DNA from: Canibacter zhuwentaonis
GTDB taxonomy: Bacteria > Actinomycetota > Actinomycetes > Actinomycetales > Microbacteriaceae
Length of the DNA: 64,000 nucleotides
Assembly (NCBI RefSeq): GCF_018531145.1
Contig: NZ_JAHDSZ010000005.1
Coordinates: forward strand, 1 to 64,000
Direction of reading: 5' to 3'
Of the stretch, positions 1 through 8,535 are shown one piece after another. The translations under genes and the position numbers were made by a program. The first letter of the stretch is position 1; each line of letters starts with the position of its first letter. Below the pieces are notes generated by a model. The model did no database searches, was not told the origin of the DNA, and saw nothing but the letters and a program-made list of their open reading frames with translations.

Positions 1-1
1 T

Positions 2-1174
2 GTTCCTAATACGGTTGTTGTTGTGGTGACAGGTGATGTTACGTGTACTGTTCGTGGGCAACAGACTAAGCGTAATATTATGTTTACTCTGAAATACAGT
101 GAACGGGTAAACGGTAAATGGGATCGAGTGTTAAACAACATGGTTGATGTGGGTAGTAATTGTGTGATAACTCTTAACAAGGGTATGGTTTCTGCTGGTT
201 GGAGATGGAAAACGAATACACCTATTGTGGTAACAGAATCAAATATCATGTCTGAGCGTACTGTTCAAATACGGTTGGAGGTTGAAAAAATACCAATCGA
301 AGTATCCACCGAAACAACTGCCACACCAACAGTAGCCGCAGGCCAACCAGTACAAGTAATATCAACAATCAAAGCCAGCGGAAACCCAGCGCTTAACGTA
401 CCCGTTACTATTCAACTACCAAAGGACGGGTTTGTAAACACCGCCGCCACAGTAAACTCGGCATGCCAGGCTACAGGGCGTGGTGCTATGTGTCCTGCCC
501 GGTGGGTGTACAACGCAGCTAGTCACACGGTAACAGCAACCATACCGCAGATTCCAGCCGGAGGCAGCGTTAAAGTAACCGTTACAGGCAAAGCAGGGTT
601 CTTTGATGCTAACAGGCGTAGTTTCACTGCAACCACTAGCGCGACGTTTACAGACGCTAACCAAAACAATAACACTTCAAGAGCAAGTTTTAATGTCACA
701 AACAAAAGGGTCACAGTCTCACTTGTTGTCAGACCCGAAGGGGAACGCCCTGCTAGTGGTGTTGTGACCGTGACGGGTAGTATCGACTGCGTAACACCGT
801 TTCAACATAACAATACTTTCACGTACAGGCTCAACTATGCTCGGCTTGTTAACGGCGCAGGAGCGCCCCAAGTTATACATAAAATAGTATGGGCTGGAAG
901 CAACTGCACAGTAACAGTACGCAACACAACAGCCCCTGATGGCTGGGAGTTCACCAGCCAAACCCCGTCGGTGTATCAACTGCAACAGGTTATGATGGAC
1001 GAAACAGTTCAACACACAGTTCGTTTACAACGCAAATTCATGGCCGTAGCACCACCACTACCACTCACCGGAGGTGTCGCGTCCGACTGGCTATACCTAA
1101 CAGGAGCAGGTGTACTGATAGTTGGTGTTGCGGCCGGGATTGTGGCACGCCGACGGCTACAGGCTCGCGTGTAA
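2..1174 (+). CDS. LPLTG-anchored surface protein, 5' end outside window
   Basis: The reading frame is open from the first bases of the window, so this is the C-terminal ~390 residues of a larger protein. It is built of beta-rich, Thr/Val/Asn-rich modules. Each carries a 'GSNC-V' and 'P-GW-W/F' signature near its end, resembling repeated bacterial adhesin domains (DUF5979- or DUF11-like by eye). The C terminus has an LPLTGG sorting motif, a hydrophobic stretch and an RRR-rich tail, so a sortase should attach it to the wall. It is clearly paralogous to the protein at 35054-37168, with almost identical last ~45 residues and 3' flank. Codon choice changes from T-ending to C/A-ending near base 295, which suggests a mosaic gene. 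The binding target is unknown. Confidence 0.85.
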   Translation, partial: VPNTVVVVVTGDVTCTVRGQQTKRNIMFTLKYSERVNGKWDRVLNNMVDVGSNCVITLNKGMVSAGWRWKTNTPIVVTESNIMSERTVQIRLEVEKIPIEVSTETTATPTVAAGQPVQVISTIKASGNPALNVPVTIQLPKDGFVNTAATVNSACQATGRGAMCPARWVYNAASHTVTATIPQIPAGGSVKVTVTGKAGFFDANRRSFTATTSATFTDANQNNNTSRASFNVTNKRVTVSLVVRPEGERPASGVVTVTGSIDCVTPFQHNNTFTYRLNYARLVNGAGAPQVIHKIVWAGSNCTVTVRNTTAPDGWEFTSQTPSVYQLQQVMMDETVQHTVRLQRKFMAVAPPLPLTGGVASDWLYLTGAGVLIVGVAAGIVARRRLQARV

Positions 1175-1273
1175 CACCCACAAGCAGAAGCAACAGGCGG
1201 GTGGTTTGACCGCTCGGGTGTCAGCCCCCTGCAGGCTGGCTAACACCGGCGGGTGGTGTTGTGTTAACGCTGT

Positions 1274-1318
1274 CCGCGCCAGTTAAAGCACACCAACCGC
1301 GCCAGTTAAGACACACCA
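1274..1318. repeat. Tandem 22-bp direct repeat, two copies
   Basis: Two copies (1274-1295 and 1297-1318) start with CCGCGCCAGTTAA and differ at two adjacent bases. The segment at about 1252-1270 is roughly complementary to the second copy, so the region could fold into a hairpin after the surface-protein gene. No gene is seen between 1175 and 1386 apart from this repeat and the promoter that follows. Confidence 0.6.
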
Positions 1319-1348
1319 CCCCATGCGCCAGCTGCACTTTCGCTTTAG

Positions 1349-1377
1349 TTGCGTCCTTACGCCGTGGGGGCTATAGT
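1349..1377 (+). promoter_or_regulatory. Promoter of SCP-family gene (leaderless)
   Basis: TTGCGT (1349-1354), a 17-bp spacer and TATAGT (1372-1377) form a good sigma-70-type promoter. Transcription would start near 1384, only about 3 bases before the ATG at 1387, so the mRNA is probably leaderless or nearly so. Leaderless mRNAs are common in actinobacteria. Confidence 0.6.
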
Positions 1378-1386
1378 AGAGGCAGG

Positions 1387-1779
1387 ATGGCACGAAGAAA
1401 AATAAGCGAAACGGGCGGATTCGCCGCGCTTCGAGCATTTCTGCAAAACAGCGGCATCAGCCCGCAAACGCTCGCAACAGCGGTGCGGTTTTCGCTACAA
1501 GAGTTATCCGCCATAGCGCCTGGCGAGGCGGTTGAAGTGCGTGTTCCGCCGTACGGCGCGACCCAGTGCCTGCAGGGTGGTCAGCACCGACGGGGCACAC
1601 CACCAAACGTGGTCGAAACAGACGCGCTAACCTGGCTCGCTCTGAGCTGTGGCAAAACCACCTGGGAGCGGGCGGTACGCGACGGCAAAATCCTTGCGTC
1701 TGGATCCAAAGCGGAGGATCTCGCGACCGTGCTACCCGTGTTCTCTACGAGTTTTTGTGCAAGACTTAGCGCAGAATGA
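1387..1779 (+). CDS. Sterol carrier family protein (SCP-2-like)
   Basis: The product is ~130 residues starting MARRKISETGG. It resembles the small actinobacterial 'sterol carrier family' proteins typically encoded beside purF/purM-type purine genes, as here. Family features seen are the REV-like 'VEVRVPPYGA' strand followed by a variable loop and 'VVETDALTWLALSCG'. The ligand and role are not established; a lipid- or hydrophobic-ligand-binding fold is inferred from the family. An ATG at 1387 is chosen because it sits directly after a strong promoter; the open frame continues upstream without a better start. It lies 16 bp before the next gene on the same strand. Confidence 0.75.
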   Translation: MARRKISETGGFAALRAFLQNSGISPQTLATAVRFSLQELSAIAPGEAVEVRVPPYGATQCLQGGQHRRGTPPNVVETDALTWLALSCGKTTWERAVRDGKILASGSKAEDLATVLPVFSTSFCARLSAE

Positions 1780-1795
1780 GATAATTAATACAGCT

Positions 1796-2275
1796 ATGAG
1801 CGATTCAAACAGCACGCAAAACTCGCATCCGAGAGGTGAGAGCAGCAGGAATACCCCGCAGAATAGGAGTCTCCTGGGCGGTGGCAATGCTTCGACCCCG
1901 AGCGTTTCGAATAGTGGAGGCGAAGCGAGTAACACGGGCGGAAATCTAGGCGCAAGTAATCCAGGCGGCACGGGCGAACAGAGTAACAAAAATACTCCAA
2001 ACACCCCGGTCATGGTACGGGTGCAGCGTGCTGTGCATATTAAACGGCTGCTGCTTATTGGTGTGGTCATGGGCGCGATGTGCGGCGCAGGCGTGGCGTT
2101 GCTGTTCGACGTGAAGCCCGAGGGTTTCTACACGCTCGGGCAAATCGTGGGCTTTACTGCTGTGCTCGGAGGAGCCGTAGGACTGTTGCTGGCGGCCATG
2201 CTCGCCCTGTTGCTGTCGCTCGCGGTTAAGCGCAAAAACGGCATGGCAACGGCTGTTCAGGCTAGTGTGAAATAA
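1796..2275 (+). CDS. Small membrane protein with disordered Ser/Gly/Asn-rich N terminus
   Basis: The product is ~159 residues. Residues 1-70 are low complexity (Ser, Asn, Gly, Thr) and probably disordered. Two hydrophobic helices follow (about 85-105 and 115-145), with a short basic tail. I do not recognise a named family. Its position between the SCP-like gene and tatA, all on one strand, suggests a small co-transcribed group. The ATG at 1796 is preferred to upstream in-frame starts that overlap the preceding gene. The second helix pair contains Gly-rich 'GFTAVLGGAVGLL', consistent with packed membrane segments. Confidence 0.7.
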   Translation: MSDSNSTQNSHPRGESSRNTPQNRSLLGGGNASTPSVSNSGGEASNTGGNLGASNPGGTGEQSNKNTPNTPVMVRVQRAVHIKRLLLIGVVMGAMCGAGVALLFDVKPEGFYTLGQIVGFTAVLGGAVGLLLAAMLALLLSLAVKRKNGMATAVQASVK

Positions 2276-2303
2276 TAGAGAGAACTAGGAACGGAGACAC
2301 ACT

Positions 2304-2549
2304 ATGTTTGGAAACGCTTTAAGCGGCACACACCTGATTATTCTATTAGTTGTTGTGCTGCTCTTGTTTGGTGCTCCAAAACTCCCCGGGCTGGCTAAAA
2401 GCATCGGGCAGTCCATGAAGATTCTAAAAAAAGAGGTTAGTGATCTGAGCGACGACAAGCGCCCGGCTAGCCCGCCAGCAGGGCAGGCTGCGCCGAGCAA
2501 GCAGCTAAATAACGCGAATCTCGCCAATGGTGAGCAGCCTGATAAATAG
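2304..2549 (+). CDS. tatA: Twin-arginine translocase subunit TatA
   Basis: The product is 81 residues with the TatA/TatE layout: a short N terminus, one hydrophobic helix (residues ~9-26, 'LIILLVVVLLLFGAPKLP'), the FG hinge, an amphipathic helix ('LAKSIGQSMKILKKEV') and a polar tail. TatA oligomers form the size-adjustable pore of the Tat pathway, which exports folded proteins. Length is normal for actinobacterial TatA. No tatC is nearby, so TatC must be encoded elsewhere. The gene follows the small membrane-protein gene by 28 bp with a GGAG ribosome-binding site and converges on purF. Confidence 0.93.
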   Translation: MFGNALSGTHLIILLVVVLLLFGAPKLPGLAKSIGQSMKILKKEVSDLSDDKRPASPPAGQAAPSKQLNNANLANGEQPDK

Positions 2550-2673
2550 CTAAAGCAAGCACACAACAGACGCCCCAGTCGCGGCAGTAGCTTTTTTGCA
2601 CGCGATCCACCAGGGCGCGTGCTGTGCTATATAACCTCCGCAGCCTGTATTTTTAGCGGATCAAAACTATGAA

Positions 2674-4137
2674 CTAGCTCTCTTGATTGGTAGCAACCCA
2701 GCTGAGATACTCGTCGCTCACATTACCGGCAATATATTCCCCGGTAAAACAGCTCTGCTCAAGCTGCGTAATCTCCTGTTGCCCGGCGAGAATAGCAGTG
2801 TTCATTCCCTTAACTGTCTGGTACACAACCCGATCCGCCCCGATTGCCTCCGCAACCTCAGCAGCAGAACGATTGTGCGCGATCAGCTCGCTCTGCGTCG
2901 GCATATTAATACCGTAAACGTGCGGATACATAACCGGCGGCGCTGCGCTCGCAAAAATCACCTTTTTAGCGCCCGCAGTGCGTGCCATCTCAACTATCTC
3001 TTTAGAGGTTGTGCCGCGCACGATCGAATCATCAACAATCAAAACCGTTTTGTCGGCGAACTCCGAGCTGAGCGCGTTCAGCTTCTGCCGCACACTGCGC
3101 TTGCGCTCCTTCTGCCCGGGCATAATAAAAGTGCGTCCTACATAGCGGTTCTTATAAAAACCCTCGCGGTAGCTCAGTTGCAGGTTAGCCGCAACCTGCA
3201 TTGCGCTCGGCCGTGACGAGTCAGGAATCGGCATCACCACGTCGATTTCGCTAATATCGAGCTGCTTTTTAATCTCCTCGGCGAGCATATTTCCCAGCCG
3301 TAGCCGCGCCTCGTAAACAGAAATACCGTTTACAATTGAGTCGGGGCGGGCCAAATACACGTACTCAAACGCGCACGGTATGTACGGCACCGCGTCGGGC
3401 GAGCACAGCTGTGAGCGCAACTGTCCGTCAGAGGTGATAAAAACCGCCTCGCCCGGCGCAATATCGCGCACTAGCCGGTAGCCGCCAGACTCGAGCACGA
3501 GTGATTCTGACGCGATAATCCACTCGTCGCACCGGGCTTCGCTCAAGCGATGCCCGAGTACCAGCGGGCGAATCCCGTTAGGGTCACGAAACGCGAGCAT
3601 ACCGTAGCCGGCAATCAGTGCGATTGCCGCGTATGACCCGGCAACTCGCTGGTGCAGTTTGGCGACGGTGTCAAACGCGATTTCGGCGGTGAGGTCGGTG
3701 TCTTTTGTGCGATGCCACAGTTCGTTGGCCAGCACGTTGAGCAGTAGCTCGGTGTCGCTGTTGGTGTTGAGGTGGCGGTGATCCGCCCCCGACATTTGTG
3801 CGGTCAGCTCGCGAGTGTTCACAAGATTGCCGTTGTGCACAAGAATTATGCCGTACGGCGCGTTCACGTAGAAGGGCTGCGCCTCGGTGACAGTTTGCGC
3901 GTTGCCGCGGGTGGCGTAGCGCACGTGCCCGAGCCCGATATTGCCGAGCAGGTCGCGCATATCGCGGGTGCGGTAGGCTTCGCGCACCTGACCCTGCTTT
4001 TTAACTGTGTGTAGGCGAGTGCCGTCGGCGGTTGCGATGCCGGTTGAGTCTTGACCGCGGTGTTGCAACAGTAGCAGGCTGTCGTAAATTTGCTGGTTTA
4101 CCGGATCTTGAGAGACTATGCCAACAATTCCGCACAT
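2674..4137 (-). CDS. purF: Amidophosphoribosyltransferase
   Basis: PurF catalyses the first step of de novo purine synthesis: PRPP + glutamine to 5-phosphoribosylamine. The 487 residues begin MCGIVGIV, so removal of Met exposes the catalytic Cys of the N-terminal nucleophile glutaminase. The phosphoribosyltransferase domain carries the PRPP loop 'VLIVDDSIVRGTT' near residue 365. A 'CAFE' cysteine is kept, but the later cysteines that ligate the 4Fe-4S cluster in the Bacillus-type enzyme are absent (the end reads 'EQSCFTGEY'). An iron-sulfur cluster is therefore unlikely, as in the E. coli enzyme. It is divergent from purM across a ~210-bp gap, so the two purine genes may share control. Confidence 0.97.
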   Translation of the reverse strand: MCGIVGIVSQDPVNQQIYDSLLLLQHRGQDSTGIATADGTRLHTVKKQGQVREAYRTRDMRDLLGNIGLGHVRYATRGNAQTVTEAQPFYVNAPYGIILVHNGNLVNTRELTAQMSGADHRHLNTNSDTELLLNVLANELWHRTKDTDLTAEIAFDTVAKLHQRVAGSYAAIALIAGYGMLAFRDPNGIRPLVLGHRLSEARCDEWIIASESLVLESGGYRLVRDIAPGEAVFITSDGQLRSQLCSPDAVPYIPCAFEYVYLARPDSIVNGISVYEARLRLGNMLAEEIKKQLDISEIDVVMPIPDSSRPSAMQVAANLQLSYREGFYKNRYVGRTFIMPGQKERKRSVRQKLNALSSEFADKTVLIVDDSIVRGTTSKEIVEMARTAGAKKVIFASAAPPVMYPHVYGINMPTQSELIAHNRSAAEVAEAIGADRVVYQTVKGMNTAILAGQQEITQLEQSCFTGEYIAGNVSDEYLSWVATNQES

Positions 4138-4346
4138 ACGCTGGTGCTCCTGTTTTGTTTGTGAACGATATAAATACCCATTGTAAGTCTCTCACTTTTT
4201 AGCTGAGTAATCAATTTAGCGGTGCGGATACGACGGCGGGCTGTGCTTGATTGCGCAGTGGTCTTAGCGGTGCTGGCGCGCGCATTTTTTAAGCTGTGCG
4301 GTTAGTTTATCGGCGCAAGCTTGCTTGTTTGCAGTATCGTTGTAGT

Positions 4347-5450
4347 GTGAATAAGAATAATCCTTATGCAAACTCCGGTGTTGACACCAAGGCTGGAGAT
4401 CTCGCTGTTGAGCTTATGCGTAAAGCGGTTTCCCGCACTCATGGCGCTGAGGTTCTGGGTGGTGTTGGTGGGTTTGCCGGGCTTTACGATGCGTCGGAGC
4501 TGCTGCGCTACAAGCGCCCGCTGCTTGCGAGCGCAACAGACGGGGTTGGCACGAAGGTTGCCATCGCGCAGGCTATGGATAAGCACGACACTATCGGGCA
4601 GGATCTGGTCGCGATGATTGTTGACGATATTGTTGTGGTTGGCGCGAAACCGCTCGCGATGACTGATTACATCGCATGCGGCAAGGTTGTGCCCGAGCGT
4701 ATCGCGAGCATTGTTGCAGGCATTGCAAACGCCTGCGCGGCCACCGGAACAGCGCTTGTCGGGGGAGAAACAGCCGAGCATCCGGGGTTGCTGGGCGAGC
4801 ACGAGTACGATGTGGCGGGCGCGGCTTTTGGGGTTGTTGAGGCGGATCAGCTGCTCGGGCCCGACAGGGTGCGTGACGGTGACGCAGTTATCGCGTTGGC
4901 CGCGTCGGGGCTGCACTCTAACGGTTTTTCGCTGGTGCGTAAAATTATGGCGGATCGCGCCCTGCAGTACACCGCTCACGCAGCAGAGTTGGGCACCAGC
5001 TATGGCGAGGTGCTGCTCACGCCAACCGCGCTTTATGCGGGGGAGCTGTTGCGGGTGTTTGCGGCGCTGCCGGAGGCTGTGCACGCGCTAAGCCACGTTA
5101 CGGGCGGGGGAATAGCTGCTAATCTTGCGCGCGTGCTGCCGCGCGGTAGTTGGTGTGAGGTGGATCGCGCCAGCTGGCGTCCGCTGCCTGTGTTTGAGCA
5201 TCTGGCTGAGCTGGGCGGATACGAGCTGCCGCAGCTCGAGGGCGCGTGGAACATGGGAATTGGCATGACAGCCGTTGTTGCGGCGGATAAAACCGCGCAG
5301 GTTTTAGAGATGCTTGAGTGCCAGCAGCTGACGGCGTGGCAGGTTGGTAACGTGAGTTTTGGTGCGCGCGATCTCGCCGGGTTTGACACCGAGGCTAAGG
5401 GTGTTAAGGGCGGCGCTGTGCGACTCGTCGGGGAGTATTCTGCGGCATAA
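4347..5450 (+). CDS. purM: Phosphoribosylformylglycinamidine cyclo-ligase
   Basis: PurM (AIR synthetase) converts FGAM to aminoimidazole ribotide with ATP, the fifth purine step. The 367 residues from the GTG at 4347 start 'NKNNPYANSGVD', matching the usual PurM N terminus. Hallmarks include 'ATDGVGTKVAIA', 'DLVAMIVDDIVVVGA', 'GGETAEHPG' and 'HVTGGGIAANLARVLP'. An upstream in-frame start at 4296 would add 17 unusual residues. No Shine-Dalgarno is visible before 4347, but TATCGT at 4335-4340 could be a -10 box for a leaderless transcript. It is divergent from purF and followed by a convergent DUF3073 gene, a common actinobacterial arrangement. Confidence 0.96.
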   Translation: MNKNNPYANSGVDTKAGDLAVELMRKAVSRTHGAEVLGGVGGFAGLYDASELLRYKRPLLASATDGVGTKVAIAQAMDKHDTIGQDLVAMIVDDIVVVGAKPLAMTDYIACGKVVPERIASIVAGIANACAATGTALVGGETAEHPGLLGEHEYDVAGAAFGVVEADQLLGPDRVRDGDAVIALAASGLHSNGFSLVRKIMADRALQYTAHAAELGTSYGEVLLTPTALYAGELLRVFAALPEAVHALSHVTGGGIAANLARVLPRGSWCEVDRASWRPLPVFEHLAELGGYELPQLEGAWNMGIGMTAVVAADKTAQVLEMLECQQLTAWQVGNVSFGARDLAGFDTEAKGVKGGAVRLVGEYSAA

Positions 5451-5518
5451 GTGATGAAACCGTGACCGGCGGCGGTTTAACGCGCGCGAATCAACACCGA
5501 ATGGCTGCGAGGTGTGTT

Positions 5519-5746
5519 TTAGCTCTCGTTATCTTCTGGATAGTTGGAATCGTCAATCGCGTTGTATTTTTCGGCGTACTCTTCCCACGGGTCGCTCTCA
5601 GCTGCTTGTTCAGCCTCTTTTTCTACCGCGAGCGCGTTTTTAGCTGCCAGCTCGCGCTCTAGCTCTGACAGGTCAGTTGTGGGAGTTGAATATTTAAGTT
5701 GCCTTGCAACTTTTGTGTGCTTTGCTTTTTGACGGCCACGCCCCAT
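5519..5746 (-). CDS. DUF3073 protein
   Basis: This 75-residue, very polar protein starts MGRGRQKAKHTKVARQLKYS and ends in an acidic stretch. That is the pattern of DUF3073, a small protein nearly confined to actinobacteria and usually encoded next to purM. Function is unknown. The ATG at 5746 is fixed by the conserved start of the family and by an AAGGGGGG ribosome-binding site just upstream; the frame stays open further upstream without similarity. It converges on purM. Confidence 0.9.
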   Translation of the reverse strand: MGRGRQKAKHTKVARQLKYSTPTTDLSELERELAAKNALAVEKEAEQAAESDPWEEYAEKYNAIDDSNYPEDNES

Positions 5747-6171
5747 GCGAGCCCCCCTTAACACTCTAGGCTGCTTGTGTTTGCAGCAAAATATCTTACA
5801 TAATTGACGTATCCGTCTATAATACCATGCTAGCGGCGGGTTTTCTAGTCTTTTTATGCGGTGCGCGGATCTGCCAGGGCTGTGTAGTTGGTGCTCGAGA
5901 GCTGTGCGGTAAGGGGTTACGGGTGATGTGTTTGTGGCGCGCCTGTGCTCCTCTACGGTCGACCAATCTGCGGGGGCGCGAATCCAGCCCGCAGGGGGTC
6001 TGGATCTAACCCGGGTGGGACAAGGATTCAACCTACGCTGTGCGTGGATTCAACCGTGACATGCCTGTGCCCTTCAATAGGTGACCAACCTGCGGGGGTG
6101 CGAATCCGTTTAAAAAACAAGCGCGAGCAAGTTTTGTGCGGCGCACATCCGCCCTCTCAAAATAAGTGTGC
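5747..6171. other. Gene-free stretch with imperfect 45-bp direct repeat
   Basis: No convincing gene is seen here. Two 45-bp segments (5941-5985 and 6063-6107) align over their whole length, with shared blocks GCCTGTGC, GACCAA and CTGCGGGGG followed by GCGAATCC. The GCGAATCC blocks recall a tRNA T-arm, but no cloverleaf can be built around them. Confidence 0.5.
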
Positions 6172-6177
6172 TATACT
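6172..6177 (+). promoter_or_regulatory. Possible -10 box, DEAD-box helicase gene
   Basis: TATACT preceded by TGTGC resembles an extended -10 element. A matching -35 is not obvious. It would give a ~165-base 5' leader before the helicase start at 6346, which is compatible with cold-shock-type control of such helicase mRNAs, though no known leader motif is recognised. Confidence 0.35.
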
Positions 6178-6345
6178 CGTTATGTTGGCTGCAGCGGTAG
6201 CAAGGTGAAACGCAAGCGGTCAGATGCCCTTAACAGGGCAGGTTATTTAGTAACCGTCGTATTTGATTCATCTAGCTACAGGCGCAGCGGCAATTTTTGT
6301 TGCTTGTTTTGTGGCGTTTTCAAACAAGAAAAGCGAGAGCACACA

Positions 6346-8340
6346 ATGTCACGCAGTCCTAAACGCGGGTTTAAGACTCCTAAAAATTACGCTCCTAAAA
6401 AGGGCAAAAAATCTAAACACGGTAATCGCGGTCACGATCAAGATTTTCGAGAAGGATTCAAAAACAGCCGCAACCAGCAGGGTTTCGGCGTAGGCGGCGG
6501 AGAAGATTTCGTCCCGAGACACAGTACTTATAGCAGAAAAAGTGGTGCCAGAGTGCATATATTCGATGACGGTGCAGCACGCGATTTCCGCGGCGACCGT
6601 AAAAACTTTAAACAGCACGACCGTGATTTTGGTCGCGGCGATCGTGCCGAACGCGGCGGATCGGTTCGCTTTGAGCGTGATGCAAGTGAGGTTCGCTTTG
6701 AGCGTGGTGACAAGCGTGACCGTTTTGAGCGCGGCGCGGGCGGCGGTCGTTTTGACCGCAGTGATAGGCGCGGTGGTTTTAACCGTACAGGCAGAGGCGG
6801 TGATCGTTTTGACCGTGGTAATCGCTATGATGGTGCAGAGCGTGGCGAGCGCGCACCGCGCGCCGAGGGAGCTGCGCGCGGTTTTGACTGCGGCGGCGGT
6901 AGGTTTGATCGTGGCGATAGGCGCGATCGTTTTGAGCGTGCGGGCAGAGGCGGTGATCGTTTTGAGCGTCGCGGCGGCGATCGCTTCACAGGTCGGGGCG
7001 AGCGTGCAGATCGCGGTCCAAAACGCGGCTACGATTCGCGCGCAGAGGGTTTCAGCTCGCAGGGCGGATACACCCCCCGCGAAGACACAGTGCTTGACAA
7101 GTTAGAAGCGCAAATCACTAGCGCGGCAGATGTTGCCGAGCTAACTTTCGCCGATCTCGGGCTTGGCGAAAGGCTCTGCGCTGAGCTGCACAAAATGGGC
7201 GCAACAGCTCCTTTTGCAATTCAGGCAGCAACTATTCCAGATGTGCTTTCGGGCAGCGATGTGCTCGGCAGGGGTCGCACCGGCTCTGGTAAAACCATCG
7301 CCTTTGGCGCCTCACTCGTAGAGCGTTTGCTCCGGCTTAAAGCCGAGGGCGCGTTTGAGGCCGATCCGCCGCAACCAAAGCGGGAGCGGGGTCGTCGCCG
7401 CAACGAAACACCGGGGCGCGCTCCGAAAGCTCTGATTATGGCGCCAACTCGCGAGCTGGCTTTGCAAATTGATCGCACAGTGCAGCCGCTGGCGCGCGCG
7501 GTTGGTCTGTTTACAACCCAGCTTGTTGGCGGCGCGCCGATTGAGCGCCAAAAGCTGGCGCTGCGGCGCGGTATTGACATTGCGATTGGCACGCCCGGGC
7601 GGATTGAAGATCTTATTGAGCGTGGCGAGCTGCACACAGGGCAGGTTGTAATCGCGGTGCTCGACGAGGCCGATCACATGGCTGAGCTGGGTTTTATTGA
7701 GCCGGTGCAAAGAATCTGGCGGTCACTGGCTCCGGGCGCGCAAAAGCTGCTGTTTTCGGCAACTCTTGACTCGCAGGTTGCAAAAGTTGTGAAAGAGTTT
7801 TTGGTTGAGCCGGCTGTTCACGAAGTAGCGGATGCGCAGCAGGGCAACACCGACCATCACGTGCTCGTGGTGATGCGCGAAGATAAAAACGAGGTGCTCA
7901 CAGAGCTGATCACCGGCGCGCAGGGTCCGACCATTATGTTTACTCGCACCCGTGCATACGCTGAGACGCTCAGTGAAATGTGCGAAGACGCGGGTATTAG
8001 CGCGGTTGATCTGCACGGCAACCTAAATCAGGCCAAGCGCGAGCGCAACCTGAAACGGTTTACGCAGGGCAAAGCCCAGGTGTTGGTTGCAACCGATGTT
8101 GCTGCCCGCGGTATTCACGTTGACGATGTGGCGCTTGTTGTGCAGGCTGATCCGCCTGACGATTACAAGAGCTACCTGCACCGTGCCGGTCGTACGGGTC
8201 GCGCCGGTAATGACGGGGTTGTTGTGACGGTGATTCCGCGCAACAGGCAGAAGCGCACGCGGCAGCTGTTTGACAATGCGCAGCTTAAGCCGGTTTATTT
8301 CGGTAATTTCGAGCCGGGAGCGGCGCAGCCCTGGAATTAA
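6346..8340 (+). CDS. DEAD-box RNA helicase with N-terminal RGG-rich domain
   Basis: The product is 664 residues. Residues ~1-60 are Lys/Gly-rich. Residues ~70-250 are a long disordered tract of 'DRFERG/RFDRGDRR'-type repeats. The helicase core follows: Q motif near 270-290, Walker A 'GRTGSGKT' (~310), 'DEAD' (~440), 'SAT', and motif VI 'HRAGRTGRAG' (~612). This is the RhlE/DeaD class that unwinds structured RNA in ribosome assembly or mRNA turnover. An RGG-like tail is usual at the C terminus in this class; here it is N-terminal and the protein ends soon after the core. That may promote RNA binding or condensate formation (inference). The ATG at 6346 is the first start with the typical 'MSRSPKRGFKTPKNY' beginning. 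Confidence 0.93.
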   Translation: MSRSPKRGFKTPKNYAPKKGKKSKHGNRGHDQDFREGFKNSRNQQGFGVGGGEDFVPRHSTYSRKSGARVHIFDDGAARDFRGDRKNFKQHDRDFGRGDRAERGGSVRFERDASEVRFERGDKRDRFERGAGGGRFDRSDRRGGFNRTGRGGDRFDRGNRYDGAERGERAPRAEGAARGFDCGGGRFDRGDRRDRFERAGRGGDRFERRGGDRFTGRGERADRGPKRGYDSRAEGFSSQGGYTPREDTVLDKLEAQITSAADVAELTFADLGLGERLCAELHKMGATAPFAIQAATIPDVLSGSDVLGRGRTGSGKTIAFGASLVERLLRLKAEGAFEADPPQPKRERGRRRNETPGRAPKALIMAPTRELALQIDRTVQPLARAVGLFTTQLVGGAPIERQKLALRRGIDIAIGTPGRIEDLIERGELHTGQVVIAVLDEADHMAELGFIEPVQRIWRSLAPGAQKLLFSATLDSQVAKVVKEFLVEPAVHEVADAQQGNTDHHVLVVMREDKNEVLTELITGAQGPTIMFTRTRAYAETLSEMCEDAGISAVDLHGNLNQAKRERNLKRFTQGKAQVLVATDVAARGIHVDDVALVVQADPPDDYKSYLHRAGRTGRAGNDGVVVTVIPRNRQKRTRQLFDNAQLKPVYFGNFEPGAAQPWN

Positions 8341-8535
8341 TCCAGCCGCGCAGCTTCCGTGGCTGGCACGGAGAATCACCCTGAGGCTAGCCACGGTGTG
8401 ACTCTGGGTTAGCCCGGTTGGTGCAGCCCGGAGTTGTTCCGGTCGAGCTACTCCGGAGTCAATCTGGCGGCGCGGAAATCTTGTGCTCGCTTGCAGCTGA
8501 TACTACGCTCATAAAAACAGCGTACGATATTAACC

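Noticed and set aside
2598-2622. Terminator between tatA and purF
   Set aside because: GCACGCG/CGCGTGC can pair, but the T-run lies on the wrong side for either gene; not listed.
5960-6110. tRNA genes
   Set aside because: GCGAATCC resembles a T-arm, but acceptor, D and anticodon arms cannot be formed around it.
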